Assembly (NCBI RefSeq): GCF_030056815.1
Contig: NZ_JASHKR010000010.1
Location: forward strand, 62,001-126,000
Source of the DNA: Rhodococcus sp. IEGM 1379
GTDB taxonomy: Bacteria > Actinomycetota > Actinomycetes > Mycobacteriales > Mycobacteriaceae
Length of the DNA stretch: 64,000 nt
Direction: 5' to 3'
Shown piece by piece: positions 33,891 through 43,907 of this stretch. Under the pieces are notes generated by a model. It searched no databases and was not told where the DNA came from. It saw only the letters and a program-made list of their open reading frames with translations. The position numbers and the translations under genes were made by a program. How positions within the stretch are numbered: the first letter of the stretch is position 1; each line of letters begins with the position of its first letter.

Positions 33891-34190
33891 ATGTTCCGTC
33901 ACGTCGGATTACTCACCCTCAACGACGAGGCCACCACCACCAACCGCAACGGCATCGCCGAGGCGCTCCGCGCGCTACCCGGGCAGATCGCTGGGTTGGA
34001 GAAGGCAGAGGTATGCACTGATGCCGGCCTGTCCGAGGGCAACGCCCACCTGATGTTCACGATGACCTTCGATTCGAAGGCCTCGTGGGAGGCCTACCGT
34101 ACGCACGCCGCACACGTCGCCGTGCTGACCGATCACATCAAGCCTGTTCTCGCGTCGAAGACGTTTGTACAGATTGACGAAAGTCTGTAG
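33891..34190 (+). CDS. Dabb (stress-responsive alpha/beta barrel) family protein
   Basis: The 99-residue product starts MFRHVGLLTLNDEATTTNRN and has the AHLMFTMTFDSKASWEAY and THAAHVAVLTDHIKPVL parts typical of the dimeric ferredoxin-like Dabb fold. The ATG at 33891 follows GAAAGGATCC. Members occur as small enzymes or helper proteins in catabolic clusters. Nothing shows the reaction here. It lies 31 bases after the racemase-family gene and two bases before the first cysteine hydrolase. Confidence 0.8.
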   Translation: MFRHVGLLTLNDEATTTNRNGIAEALRALPGQIAGLEKAEVCTDAGLSEGNAHLMFTMTFDSKASWEAYRTHAAHVAVLTDHIKPVLASKTFVQIDESL

Positions 34191-34192
34191 TC

Positions 34193-34852
34193 GTGACCGA
34201 ACATATGAACGCAGTCTCCGGCGACGATCTCGCCCCGGACTACACATTCTCGGGATTCGGTGGCTCACTACCCCTGGGTTCTCGTCCGGCACTGGTAATC
34301 GTGGATCCGGCCAAGGCATACAACGAACCGACGTCGCCGCTCTATGCCGGTGCTGAGAAGACAGTGTCGAACATGCTTACCCTCCGAGCAGCGGCATCTG
34401 CCGCGGGGATTCCGGTTTACCTGACCCAGGTGCTCTACGACGACGAAGCCGGAGTTCTCGGCGGATTGTTCTTCACCAAGGTGCCGGCACTGCGTTACTT
34501 CGTCGCGGGTAATCCCCTCGCGGAGTTCATCGACGGATTCGAGCCACACCCTGGCGAGATGGTCATCACCAAGCATTACCCCAGCGCCTTCCACGGCACC
34601 TCGCTGGCCGCGGCACTGACCGCGACCAAGGTCGATACCGTGCTGATCGCAGGGTTCTCGACCAGCGGATGCATCCGGGCCACCACTATCGATTCCCTTC
34701 AACACGGTTTTGTGCCCGTGGTTGTCTCCGACGCCGTGGGGGACCGCCATCGGGAACCACATGAATCGAACCTGCGGGATATCGCGGCTAAATGTGGTGA
34801 AGTGCGCAGCCTCGATCAGGCACTCGCATTTATCCGCACACTCGACGCCTGA
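34193..34852 (+). CDS. isochorismatase-fold cysteine hydrolase 1
   Basis: The 219-residue product has the Asp-Lys-Cys triad of the amide-cleaving branch of the isochorismatase superfamily: Asp38 (ALVIVDPAKAY), Lys127 (MVITKHYPSAF) and Cys160 (GFSTSGCIRAT). That branch includes N-carbamoylsarcosine amidase, maleamate amidohydrolase and ureidoacrylate amidohydrolase. True isochorismatases lack the cysteine. The GTG start lies two bases after the Dabb stop. It probably releases ammonia, or ammonia plus CO2, from a ring-opened intermediate. Confidence 0.85.
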   Translation: MTEHMNAVSGDDLAPDYTFSGFGGSLPLGSRPALVIVDPAKAYNEPTSPLYAGAEKTVSNMLTLRAAASAAGIPVYLTQVLYDDEAGVLGGLFFTKVPALRYFVAGNPLAEFIDGFEPHPGEMVITKHYPSAFHGTSLAAALTATKVDTVLIAGFSTSGCIRATTIDSLQHGFVPVVVSDAVGDRHREPHESNLRDIAAKCGEVRSLDQALAFIRTLDA

Positions 34853-34888
34853 CACCAGGCGCCGCTTTCGAATCGACAGGAAAAGTAC

Positions 34889-35542
34889 GTGAACACCGGG
34901 TCCGAGTCGCACACTGCAATCGATTGGAATACGGAAATGGCCCGTATTCGTCAATTACGCTCTACCCGAACCAAAGTCGGACCCGGTGTGTCACCCGCAG
35001 TTGTCGTGGTCGATTTCCAACGCGCCTTCACCGAGCACAATCAATGCAGTCGATCCGCTGGCCTAGCACTGGCGAACACGGCAACTCTGCTCGACGCGGC
35101 ACGGCGTTGCGGAATTCCCGTCATCTATCTGGTGATGATTCTCGACTCGCTCGACGACCGCATGCTTGCTCAGCGAGTGCGATCGTCACTGACCACGGTG
35201 TGTGAACGCGGAAACCCCTGGACCGCGATCCACGGCATGGTCGCACCTTTCGAAGGCGACCACATCGTCGAAAAGACCGTTGCCAGTGGCTTTTACAACA
35301 CCCGACTCGAATCCCTGCTCACGGAACTGCACATCGACGAGATCATCGTCGCCGGTACCAGCACCAGCGGATGTGTGCGGGCGACAGTCACCGACGCCGC
35401 TTATCGCAATCTCCGCGTCAGCGTCGTCGAAGAGTGCGTCGACGACTTCCGTATTCTGTCGGCGCAAGCATCTCTGTGGGATATCCAGGATCGCTTCGGT
35501 GATGTCGTGACCCTCGCCGACACTCTCGAACGGTTCCGGTAA
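34889..35542 (+). CDS. isochorismatase-fold cysteine hydrolase 2
   Basis: The 217-residue paralogue of the preceding gene has Asp42 (VVVVDFQRAF), Lys129 (HIVEKTVASGF) and Cys162 (GTSTSGCVRAT). The two enzymes differ in length of the N-terminus and in loops, so they may act on successive amide or carbamoyl bonds. The GTG start has AGGAAA upstream. It is the last gene of the island; its stop codon is inside a strong terminator hairpin. Confidence 0.85.
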   Translation: MNTGSESHTAIDWNTEMARIRQLRSTRTKVGPGVSPAVVVVDFQRAFTEHNQCSRSAGLALANTATLLDAARRCGIPVIYLVMILDSLDDRMLAQRVRSSLTTVCERGNPWTAIHGMVAPFEGDHIVEKTVASGFYNTRLESLLTELHIDEIIVAGTSTSGCVRATVTDAAYRNLRVSVVEECVDDFRILSAQASLWDIQDRFGDVVTLADTLERFR

Positions 35543-35570
35543 CCCGCCTGCGCAATCGGGTTACCGGAAC
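35533..35570. terminator. strong terminator at the end of the catabolic island
   Basis: GTTCCGGTAACCCG (35533-35546) pairs perfectly over 14 bases with CGGGTTACCGGAAC (35557-35570), with a 10-base loop. It includes the stop codon of cysteine hydrolase 2 and lies between convergent genes, so it can serve both strands. Confidence 0.8.
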
Positions 35571-35597
35571 AACGCACTGAGTTCGACGATCCACTAC

Positions 35598-36916
<1,319 letters not shown>

Positions 36917-36948
36917 TCACCATCAGTGGGACGGGAGTTTCATCACCT

Positions 36949-36978
36949 AGCAGTTTCGACAACTCAGCAATTTCGACA
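36949..36978. repeat. pair of 13-bp direct repeats upstream of the ECF transporter gene
   Basis: AGCAGTTTCGACA (36949-36961) and AGCAATTTCGACA (36966-36978) are repeated with a 17-base period in the dapB/ECF intergenic region, close before the ECF gene start. They may be a regulator binding site. Confidence 0.5.
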
Positions 36979-36998
36979 CAACTGGCACACTGGAGTCG

Positions 36999-39032
36999 GT
37001 GAGCAGCCGCCCCGAAGTCCGCACCACCGGCAACCTACGTCCACTCGAGTTGGCGACCGGTGCCGTGATGGCCGGGTTCACGGTCGCGCTCTCGGTCATC
37101 GCAACGGTGATCCCACTCGCTAGTGCGCTTCACTTTGTTGCCGCGGTGCCGATGGGAATCGTTGCCCAGAGATTCCGGCTTCGCGCTGTAGTTGCCTCCG
37201 GCATATCGGCAACGGTCGTGGCGTTTGTCGCAGCCGGTTCGGGATCTGCGTCGGCAGTTGCGCTGTGCGTCCTGATCGGCGGCATTATCGGCAACGTCAA
37301 ACGACGCGGGCGCGGGTTCTTCTCCGCATTACTGGCGTCGTTTGTCGTCGGCCCACTCGTTGCCTTGTATTCGATAGTTCTGCTGTTGATTCTCTCTCCA
37401 CTGCGAAATCTGATTCTGGACTCGTTGGACTACACGGCACGTGGCGTCGCGGCAATCCTGAAACGGTGGCCGCCACTGATCGGCGCGGCCGAGTGGATCG
37501 AAAACAGCGTGGGGACCATCGTCGACTACTGGTGGGTCTGGATTGCCGCGACTGCCACCCTGGGCATCGTCTTCACCACTGTTGTGTCGTACTTCGTACT
37601 CGGCGCGGTTCTTGATCGGTTGGCGGCCATTCCTACCGAGGATCAACTGGAATCAGCTCTCGATACTCGGCCGATCGGCCCCTTGCCGCTCGCTCTCGAA
37701 CACGTCGGTTTCACGTACTCCGGGGCCCACTCCGCATCCCTGACCGACATCAACTTCACGATCGCCCGCGGCGAATTCATCGCCATCGTCGGCCACAACG
37801 GTTCCGGTAAATCCACCCTGACCCGGTTGCTTGCCGGACGAGCGCCGTCGACCGGCATTGTGGTGCGACCAGGAGCGGCGGGACTCGGGCGTACTGGTGG
37901 AACAGCCGTTGTACTGCAACGGCCCGAGAGTCAGATCCTCGGCACCCGGGTGGCCGACGACGTGGTGTGGGGCTTGCAGCCCGACCATCTTCCCGACATC
38001 GAGGCACTACTGACCGAGGTCGGCCTGGGCGGTATGGCGATGCGTGAAACATCGTCGCTGTCGGGAGGCGAGATGCAGCGTCTGGCTGTTGCCGCTGCCC
38101 TCGCTCGCAAACCCGCGTTGCTCATCGCTGACGAAGCTACCGCGATGGTCGACCGCGCCGGCCGCGAAGAACTGGTGGAACTGCTGGCCACTCTCCCGCG
38201 GCGCCATGACATGACGGTCGTCCTCGTCACGCATCATCAGGCCGATACGCGCCGAGCCGACCGCGTAATCCAGCTCCAAGGCGGACGTCAGATCGAGCAT
38301 CAGCCGCACTGGATGCTCGGCGCAGGACCAACGACGCCCTCTGCCCCCTGGCCACGTAGCACCCGTCCGCTTCTCGAGATCAACAATGTCTCGCACACCT
38401 ATAACCATCGGACGCCGTGGTCTCGGACTGCACTGTCCGATGTGAACCTCACTATCGGCGCCGGTGACGGTCTACTCGTCTTGGGAGGCAACGGTTCCGG
38501 CAAATCGACACTGGCGTGGATTATGGCCGGGTTGACGGTTCCCACAGCCGGCACCGCACTGTTCGAGGGCAAGCCCATTGCGAAGGAGGTCGGTTCGGTG
38601 GGACTGACCTTCCAGCATTCGAGACTCCAACTCCAACGCCGCACCGTCGCCGAAGACATCGAAGCTGCGGGCGGACCCGAAATCGGAACCACCCAGGTAT
38701 CCTGGGCTCTCGACGCGGTCGGCCTCGATCGGAACCTCGCGGGCCGCAGCATCGACCAACTCAGCGGCGGACAGATGCGGCGGCTCGTACTGGCCGGACT
38801 CCTCGTCCGCCAACCCCGATTGCTCATTCTCGACGAACCCTTGGCCGGACTCGACCCGCCCGGCAGAGCAGCCATCATGAACGTCCTGTCCTGGATTCGC
38901 CGCAACGGCACCGCCATTGTCGTGATCTCCCATGACGTCGACGGTATGGACGCCGTGTGCAGCAGAACAATTCACCTTGCCGACGGCATTCTTGCCGAAA
39001 ACCCCGTCAGCATGGAAGAGGCACAGCGATGA
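36999..39032 (+). CDS. ECF-type transporter: membrane component fused to two ABC ATPases
   Basis: The 677-residue protein combines an N-terminal membrane part of about 205 residues with 5-6 helices (TGAVMAGFTVALSVIATVIP and following) with two complete ATPase domains. ATPase 1 has GHNGSGKST at about 265, and signature SLSGGEMQRLAVAAAL. ATPase 2 has GGNGSGKST at about 496, and signature QLSGGQMRRLVLAGLL. In energy-coupling-factor transporters these parts are usually separate S, A and A' proteins. The start is GTG with TGGAG upstream. It overlaps the EcfT-like gene by four bases. Vitamin or metal import is likely; the ligand is unknown. Confidence 0.83.
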   Translation: MSSRPEVRTTGNLRPLELATGAVMAGFTVALSVIATVIPLASALHFVAAVPMGIVAQRFRLRAVVASGISATVVAFVAAGSGSASAVALCVLIGGIIGNVKRRGRGFFSALLASFVVGPLVALYSIVLLLILSPLRNLILDSLDYTARGVAAILKRWPPLIGAAEWIENSVGTIVDYWWVWIAATATLGIVFTTVVSYFVLGAVLDRLAAIPTEDQLESALDTRPIGPLPLALEHVGFTYSGAHSASLTDINFTIARGEFIAIVGHNGSGKSTLTRLLAGRAPSTGIVVRPGAAGLGRTGGTAVVLQRPESQILGTRVADDVVWGLQPDHLPDIEALLTEVGLGGMAMRETSSLSGGEMQRLAVAAALARKPALLIADEATAMVDRAGREELVELLATLPRRHDMTVVLVTHHQADTRRADRVIQLQGGRQIEHQPHWMLGAGPTTPSAPWPRSTRPLLEINNVSHTYNHRTPWSRTALSDVNLTIGAGDGLLVLGGNGSGKSTLAWIMAGLTVPTAGTALFEGKPIAKEVGSVGLTFQHSRLQLQRRTVAEDIEAAGGPEIGTTQVSWALDAVGLDRNLAGRSIDQLSGGQMRRLVLAGLLVRQPRLLILDEPLAGLDPPGRAAIMNVLSWIRRNGTAIVVISHDVDGMDAVCSRTIHLADGILAENPVSMEEAQR

Positions 39033-39766
39033 CCACTCTCCTGCGTGAAGTACCCACCACCTCGCCGATCCACCGGTTGTGGGCGGGTACAAAGATCATC
39101 GCCGTTGTTCTCATCAGCCTCGTCTTGGTGATCGCACCGTCGTGGCCGTCCATCGCAGTCATCGTCGGACTGCTTCTCGTCACCGCGATCATCGGCCGAG
39201 TTCCACTGACCGCATTCCCGCGGCCACCGTGGTGGATCTGGCTGCTGTTGATGGGCGGCGCGCTGGTCAACCTTCCGATCGGCCTCGACGCCGTCTATCT
39301 CTATCTCCGAGCCATCACTTTCGGAATCGTATTACTCTGTGCCTCACTGATGTTGGCGTTGACCACGTCCATGAGTGATGTCGCGCCCGCACTCGCAACG
39401 CTCGGCCGTCCGCTGCGATTCCTGCGAATCCCCGTGGACGAGTGGGCTATCGCGGCAGCCCTCTGCATCCGATCACTCCCCCTCCTGATCGAGGAGATGC
39501 TCACACTCGCTGCTGCGCGACGCCTTCGGCCGAAGGGTGTGGTGCACAGTGCTTCCGACAACACGATCATCGACCTGATCACCACCACGATGTCGGTGGC
39601 AATCCGCCGATCCGCCGAAATGGGTGAGGCGATCTCTGCCCGCGGCGGAACCGGCTTGATCGCCGCGTACCCCAAACGACCCAGGCGCGCTGATCTGATT
39701 TCCACACTTTTTGTCACCGTATCGTGCGTCGGCGCAATCGTATTGACGGTGGTTCTGCGCGGATAA
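39029..39766 (+). CDS. ECF transporter T component (EcfT)
   Basis: The 245-residue membrane protein has about 5 helices (IIAVVLISLVLVIAPSW and following). The conserved cytoplasmic coupling motifs of EcfT appear in AAARRLRPKG and AISARGG. It couples the ATPase domains of the preceding fused protein to the S component. The ATG at 39029 overlaps the previous stop; a longer frame from 38957 is within that gene. Confidence 0.87.
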   Translation: MTTLLREVPTTSPIHRLWAGTKIIAVVLISLVLVIAPSWPSIAVIVGLLLVTAIIGRVPLTAFPRPPWWIWLLLMGGALVNLPIGLDAVYLYLRAITFGIVLLCASLMLALTTSMSDVAPALATLGRPLRFLRIPVDEWAIAAALCIRSLPLLIEEMLTLAAARRLRPKGVVHSASDNTIIDLITTTMSVAIRRSAEMGEAISARGGTGLIAAYPKRPRRADLISTLFVTVSCVGAIVLTVVLRG

Positions 39767-39841
39767 CTCAACCACGTTTTCGGTCTCGATGATCGGAATT
39801 CTCACCTGACTCAGCGACCCCTGGTCTCTACAGTCTCGAGA

Positions 39842-42160
39842 ATGACAGCCCAATCGAATAGTCCCGAGTTTGCCGGGATCATCACCGAATCAATCGCAAG
39901 TTCCCAACCGTCGTGGCCGCAGCATCCGACTCCACCGGCGGGCGCCCCGAACGTCATCGTGATGCTCGTCGACGACATGGGCTATTCGGACATCGGAGCC
40001 TTCGGATCGGAAATTCCGACCCCCCACCTGGATGCAGTTGCCGGTGAAGGCGTCCGCATGACCGACTTTCACGTGACACCGACGTGCTCTCCGACGCGCG
40101 CCTCCCTGCTGACCGGATGCAACTCTCACGCTGTCGGCATGGGAGCCGTCGCCAATGTCGACTCCGGGTTCCCCGGCTACGCTGCCGAACTACCGGCAAA
40201 TCAGCCGACGATCGCAGAGATGCTTCGCGACAACGGCTACGCCACCATGGCAATCGGAAAATGGCATCTGTGCCGGGAATCCGACATGCATTCCGCCGGC
40301 AACCGCCATTCGTGGCCGTTGCAGCGGGGCTTCGATCAGTACTACGGATTCTTGGAAGCGCAGTCGAATCTGCACTTTCCGCATCAGCTTTACGAGGGCA
40401 ACAACCCGGTCCACGTCGACCAGTACCCGCAGGGGTATTACCTCACCGACGATCTGACGGACCGCGCCGTTCAGATGATTGCAGATACCCAGGCGTCGGA
40501 TCCGTCGAAGCCGTTCATGATGTACTTCGCGCACGCTGCGGTCCACACGCCGATGCACGTGAAACCTGCAGACCTGGAACGATTCCGAGGCAAGTACACC
40601 CAGGGGTGGGATGCGATCCGCGAAGCGCGCCTCGAACGCCAGAAGGCCTTGGGGGTTGTCCCTCCCGGAACCGATCTCTCTCCACTGAGCGAAGAGTCCA
40701 GTTACGACGTCCCCGGCTGGGACGAACTCTCCGACGACGGAAAGGCTCTCGCCGCGCGCCATATGGAAGGCTTCGCAGCGATGGTCGGTACCATCGACGA
40801 GAGCGTCGGAAAGCTCCGTGATGTTCTGGATCGACTCGGCAAACTCGAGAACACGATCTTCGTCTTCCTGAGCGACAACGGCGCTTCCGGCGGCGGCGGC
40901 CACGACGTCGGCGCCTTCAATCACCTCGCCAATCTCGATCGATCTCGCGTCGTGACGAACGCTGATCGCATCGCTGAACAACTGCCTCATATCGACGAGA
41001 TCGGCGGCCCCACAAGCTGGCCGCAATACGCAACTGGCTGGGCGACCGTGTCCAACACCCCGTTCCGCCGCCACAAGTTCAGCACTTACCGCGGCGGGCA
41101 TCAGGTGTCGTTCCTGATGTCCTGGCCGGCCGGTTTGCCGGAGTCCGCCGGCGCAATCAGACACCAGTACGCGCACGTCACAGACCTCGCACCGACACTG
41201 ATGGAACTCATCGGCCTTCCGGTGTCCACCGAGCGCCACGGTATTGCCGCTCGTCCCCTCGACGGCACAAGCATGGCGGAGCTGCTGCGCCGAGGCGACG
41301 CCGTCAGCAATCACACTGAGCAGTACTACGAGTGCCTGGGCGAACGCGCCTACTACGCCGGCGATTGGGAAGCCGTCGCACAACGCACTCCGATGACCCC
41401 CTTCGATCAGGATCGCTGGGAACTGTTCGAGACCGCCGAGGACTTCAATCAGCTCAACGATCTGGCCGCCGAGCATCCGGAGCGGGTCGAAGAACTGATC
41501 GCAGCCTGGCGGGACGCAGCTGAACGCAATCAGGTTTTTCCGATGGCGAATGGCAGTCCGTTGCATTGGTTCCAGCGGGATCCGCTGGATGCGCGCTTCG
41601 CAACGGACGTGGTCTTGCTCCCCGAAACCCCGACGCTCGAGCGATTCCGTGCGAGCCAACTGATCGACGGCCGATCGTTCGAATTCGAGGTGGAGCTCAC
41701 CGATTTCACCACTGCCGACGAAGGCGTACTGCTGGCACACGGCGGCCAGGAGAGCGGCTACATGCTCTACATCGAGGCCGGGAACCTGCATCTCGTACAG
41801 AATGCGTGGGGACGGATGATCGCGGCTGAACCGGTGCCGTTGCGCGACGGAACTCAGCGGATCCGCGTGACAATCGATGCCCCCGGCAAAGCTCGTTGGC
41901 TGGCCAGCATTTTCGTTGACGACGAGTGCGTACGAAGCGACATTCAGTTCGTCCAATTGTCGTGGCTGGTTCCCTTCAGCGGACTCTACGTGGGAGCAAT
42001 GCGCCGCTCGCCAATCTCGTGGGATCTGCATCTGCGCCGCGGCGTATTCGCGTACTCGGGCCGATTCAGCCGAATTACCTTCCGGCCGGGAAACTTTGCG
42101 CCCGATGCCATGGCAACGATGCTCGACCACTTCAGGGAAATGGGCGCTGCCACGCAGTAG
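39842..42160 (+). CDS. type I sulfatase (arylsulfatase)
   Basis: The 772-residue enzyme has NVIVMLVDDMGYSD (metal-binding Asp pair at 44-45) and the sulfatase signature CSPTRASLLTG from Cys82, which is converted to formylglycine. Histidine and lysine motifs GKWHLC and FSTYRGGHQV follow. The last ~200 residues form a lectin-like beta domain, as in bacterial arylsulfatases of this length. There is no signal peptide, so it is probably cytoplasmic. It liberates sulfate from sulfate esters. It is followed by a strong terminator. A formylglycine-generating enzyme is not in this window. Confidence 0.9.
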   Translation: MTAQSNSPEFAGIITESIASSQPSWPQHPTPPAGAPNVIVMLVDDMGYSDIGAFGSEIPTPHLDAVAGEGVRMTDFHVTPTCSPTRASLLTGCNSHAVGMGAVANVDSGFPGYAAELPANQPTIAEMLRDNGYATMAIGKWHLCRESDMHSAGNRHSWPLQRGFDQYYGFLEAQSNLHFPHQLYEGNNPVHVDQYPQGYYLTDDLTDRAVQMIADTQASDPSKPFMMYFAHAAVHTPMHVKPADLERFRGKYTQGWDAIREARLERQKALGVVPPGTDLSPLSEESSYDVPGWDELSDDGKALAARHMEGFAAMVGTIDESVGKLRDVLDRLGKLENTIFVFLSDNGASGGGGHDVGAFNHLANLDRSRVVTNADRIAEQLPHIDEIGGPTSWPQYATGWATVSNTPFRRHKFSTYRGGHQVSFLMSWPAGLPESAGAIRHQYAHVTDLAPTLMELIGLPVSTERHGIAARPLDGTSMAELLRRGDAVSNHTEQYYECLGERAYYAGDWEAVAQRTPMTPFDQDRWELFETAEDFNQLNDLAAEHPERVEELIAAWRDAAERNQVFPMANGSPLHWFQRDPLDARFATDVVLLPETPTLERFRASQLIDGRSFEFEVELTDFTTADEGVLLAHGGQESGYMLYIEAGNLHLVQNAWGRMIAAEPVPLRDGTQRIRVTIDAPGKARWLASIFVDDECVRSDIQFVQLSWLVPFSGLYVGAMRRSPISWDLHLRRGVFAYSGRFSRITFRPGNFAPDAMATMLDHFREMGAATQ

Positions 42161-42190
42161 CGACGGCACGCAATTCTGTGCAGAAAACCG

Positions 42191-42223
42191 GTAACGGCGG
42201 GGTCGTGAAGACCCCGCCGTTAC
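42191..42223. terminator. bidirectional terminator between sulfatase and binding-protein genes
   Basis: GTAACGGCGGGGTC (42191-42204) pairs perfectly over 14 bases with GACCCCGCCGTTAC (42210-42223), with a 5-base loop. It lies between convergent genes; on the minus strand a T4 run follows. Confidence 0.88.
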
Positions 42224-42250
42224 TGCTGTCTGCAGTAGTTCGCTTCCGGA

Positions 42251-43864
42251 CTAGGATGTGGAATCCGGAGCCATCCAAGCACTTCCGAACAGCATGATGC
42301 CATCAGCGCTGGGCGTGATCCCATGGACGTTCTTGTTCCAGGGGATGAAGTACTTGCCGGTGTTGACGGTCACCATCGGCGCCGTCTCGTTGACCAAAGT
42401 CTGAATCTCCTCGACAACCTTCTTTCGGTCGTCATCTGATGCAGCGCTCTGCAACTTGGCTAACAGCGAATCCATCGTCGTGTTCTGGTAGCCCAATACA
42501 TTCGAGGACGATTCGCTGTAGAGATTTCCGTACATACGAACGAAGGGTGACTCGTCGAGGACGTTAAATCCCGCATATCCGATGTCGTAGTCATGCTTGG
42601 CGTACATGGCCTTCACGAGGTCGTTGATGCTGGTGGCGTACACGATCTCGACGCTGAAACCGACGGCCTGCAGCATCGCTTGGAACGCCAATGCACTCCT
42701 CTGAGCAGCCGGATCGTTCAGGCCCACGTAGGTAAGTTTGCCGTCGTATCCGTCCGCCTTTGCCACACCCAGGTACTGCTTGGCTGCATCCGGGTCGTAA
42801 CCGTTGCCCGCCACAGATCCGTGCCATTGCGACCACGAAGCGAACATGTCGCTGCCGGGCATTCCGTAGCCACCCTCGACCCGCTCGTTGAAAGTCTCGG
42901 GATTGAACGCTGCGACAATCGCTTTGCGAACCCGTACGTCGGCGCCTGCCCGCCCCTCACGCTGATTGATGTTGCCGACGCCACCCATGTTGACCGTGTA
43001 GACGTACCCCACATCGCCGGCGCTGAGCGCATTGTGGACGACGTCGGCACCACGGAGGTAAGCGGCTTGAATTCCGCCGGCGTGGAGAGCATCTACCTTG
43101 GCCTGCTCACTGACGATCGCGGGAAAGCGCAACTTGTCCAGATTCGGCTTGCCGTTCCAGTAGGTAGGGCTAGCGGAAAGCACCAATTCGTCTTGCGAAG
43201 CGAACTTCTCGACCTGGAACGGGCCGGCACCGATCGGAGCGAAAGTACCCGACGCCATCGACGACGGCGCCACAATCATCCCGGGACCGGTGGTGAACAT
43301 GATCGGAAAGTCGTTCCACGCCTGCTTCAAAGTGAAGACGACCGTCGACAGATCCGGGGATTGGACGTCGGCGACGCTCGCCTTCCACACCTGGGTGTGC
43401 GTGCCCTTCTTCTCCAGGTAATGGTTGACACTCCACACTACGGCGGCACCGTCAACTGCTGAACCGTCGCTGAACTTGGCATCGCTGCGCAGCTTCAACG
43501 TCCAGACGGTGTTGTCTCCGTTGGCTTCCAGTGACTTCGCGAGCTGAGGTTCGAACTCCTTCGTCTCCGGGTCGTACCGCATGAGCAGGTCGTAGATAGC
43601 GGCCATTTCGTTGCCGCCGGTCGCACCGCCGTCCTGTCGATCGGCCGGATCGAGACTGCTGACGCCGTTGTACGTCGCGAACGACAGCGTTCCTCCCGAT
43701 TGCGGATTGCCGCCGCTTTCCTGATTGCCGACGAGTCCCGTTGTCACATCCGACGCATCGGTCGCCGTTGTCGAGGTACCTCCGGCGCAGCCCGCCACCA
43801 GCGCTGTCACGGTTGTCAATGCGATGAGCGCAGTAGCGACTCGGGTGAATGAACAACGCTTCAT
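42251..43864 (-). CDS. substrate-binding lipoprotein (SBP family 5), orphan
   Basis: The 537-residue product has a Sec-type signal and a lipobox (TALVAGC, Cys26). Its mature sequence is of the DppA/OppA type (LRSDAKFSDGSAVDGAAVVW, IGAGPFQVEKF). No permease or ATPase genes lie beside it, so it must use a transporter encoded elsewhere. The ATG at 43864 is chosen for the signal peptide; an open frame extends upstream to 44023 without meaning. It follows the D-aminoacylase-like gene by 43 bases in one operon, suggesting uptake of its substrate. Confidence 0.87.
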   Translation of the reverse strand: MKRCSFTRVATALIALTTVTALVAGCAGGTSTTATDASDVTTGLVGNQESGGNPQSGGTLSFATYNGVSSLDPADRQDGGATGGNEMAAIYDLLMRYDPETKEFEPQLAKSLEANGDNTVWTLKLRSDAKFSDGSAVDGAAVVWSVNHYLEKKGTHTQVWKASVADVQSPDLSTVVFTLKQAWNDFPIMFTTGPGMIVAPSSMASGTFAPIGAGPFQVEKFASQDELVLSASPTYWNGKPNLDKLRFPAIVSEQAKVDALHAGGIQAAYLRGADVVHNALSAGDVGYVYTVNMGGVGNINQREGRAGADVRVRKAIVAAFNPETFNERVEGGYGMPGSDMFASWSQWHGSVAGNGYDPDAAKQYLGVAKADGYDGKLTYVGLNDPAAQRSALAFQAMLQAVGFSVEIVYATSINDLVKAMYAKHDYDIGYAGFNVLDESPFVRMYGNLYSESSSNVLGYQNTTMDSLLAKLQSAASDDDRKKVVEEIQTLVNETAPMVTVNTGKYFIPWNKNVHGITPSADGIMLFGSAWMAPDSTS

Positions 43865-43907
43865 ATAGTTCGGCTTTCGCTGAGAATGTGAAAGGTGGGA
43901 ATGACGG

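Noticed and set aside
34193-35542. Cysteine hydrolases as the missing siderophore isochorismatase
   Set aside because: Both keep the amidase cysteine that true isochorismatases lack, and they are operon members of the catabolic island.
40190-42169. 659-codon minus-strand frame opposite the sulfatase
   Set aside because: The sulfatase on the plus strand has its full signature; the antisense frame has low-complexity, unrecognisable sequence.
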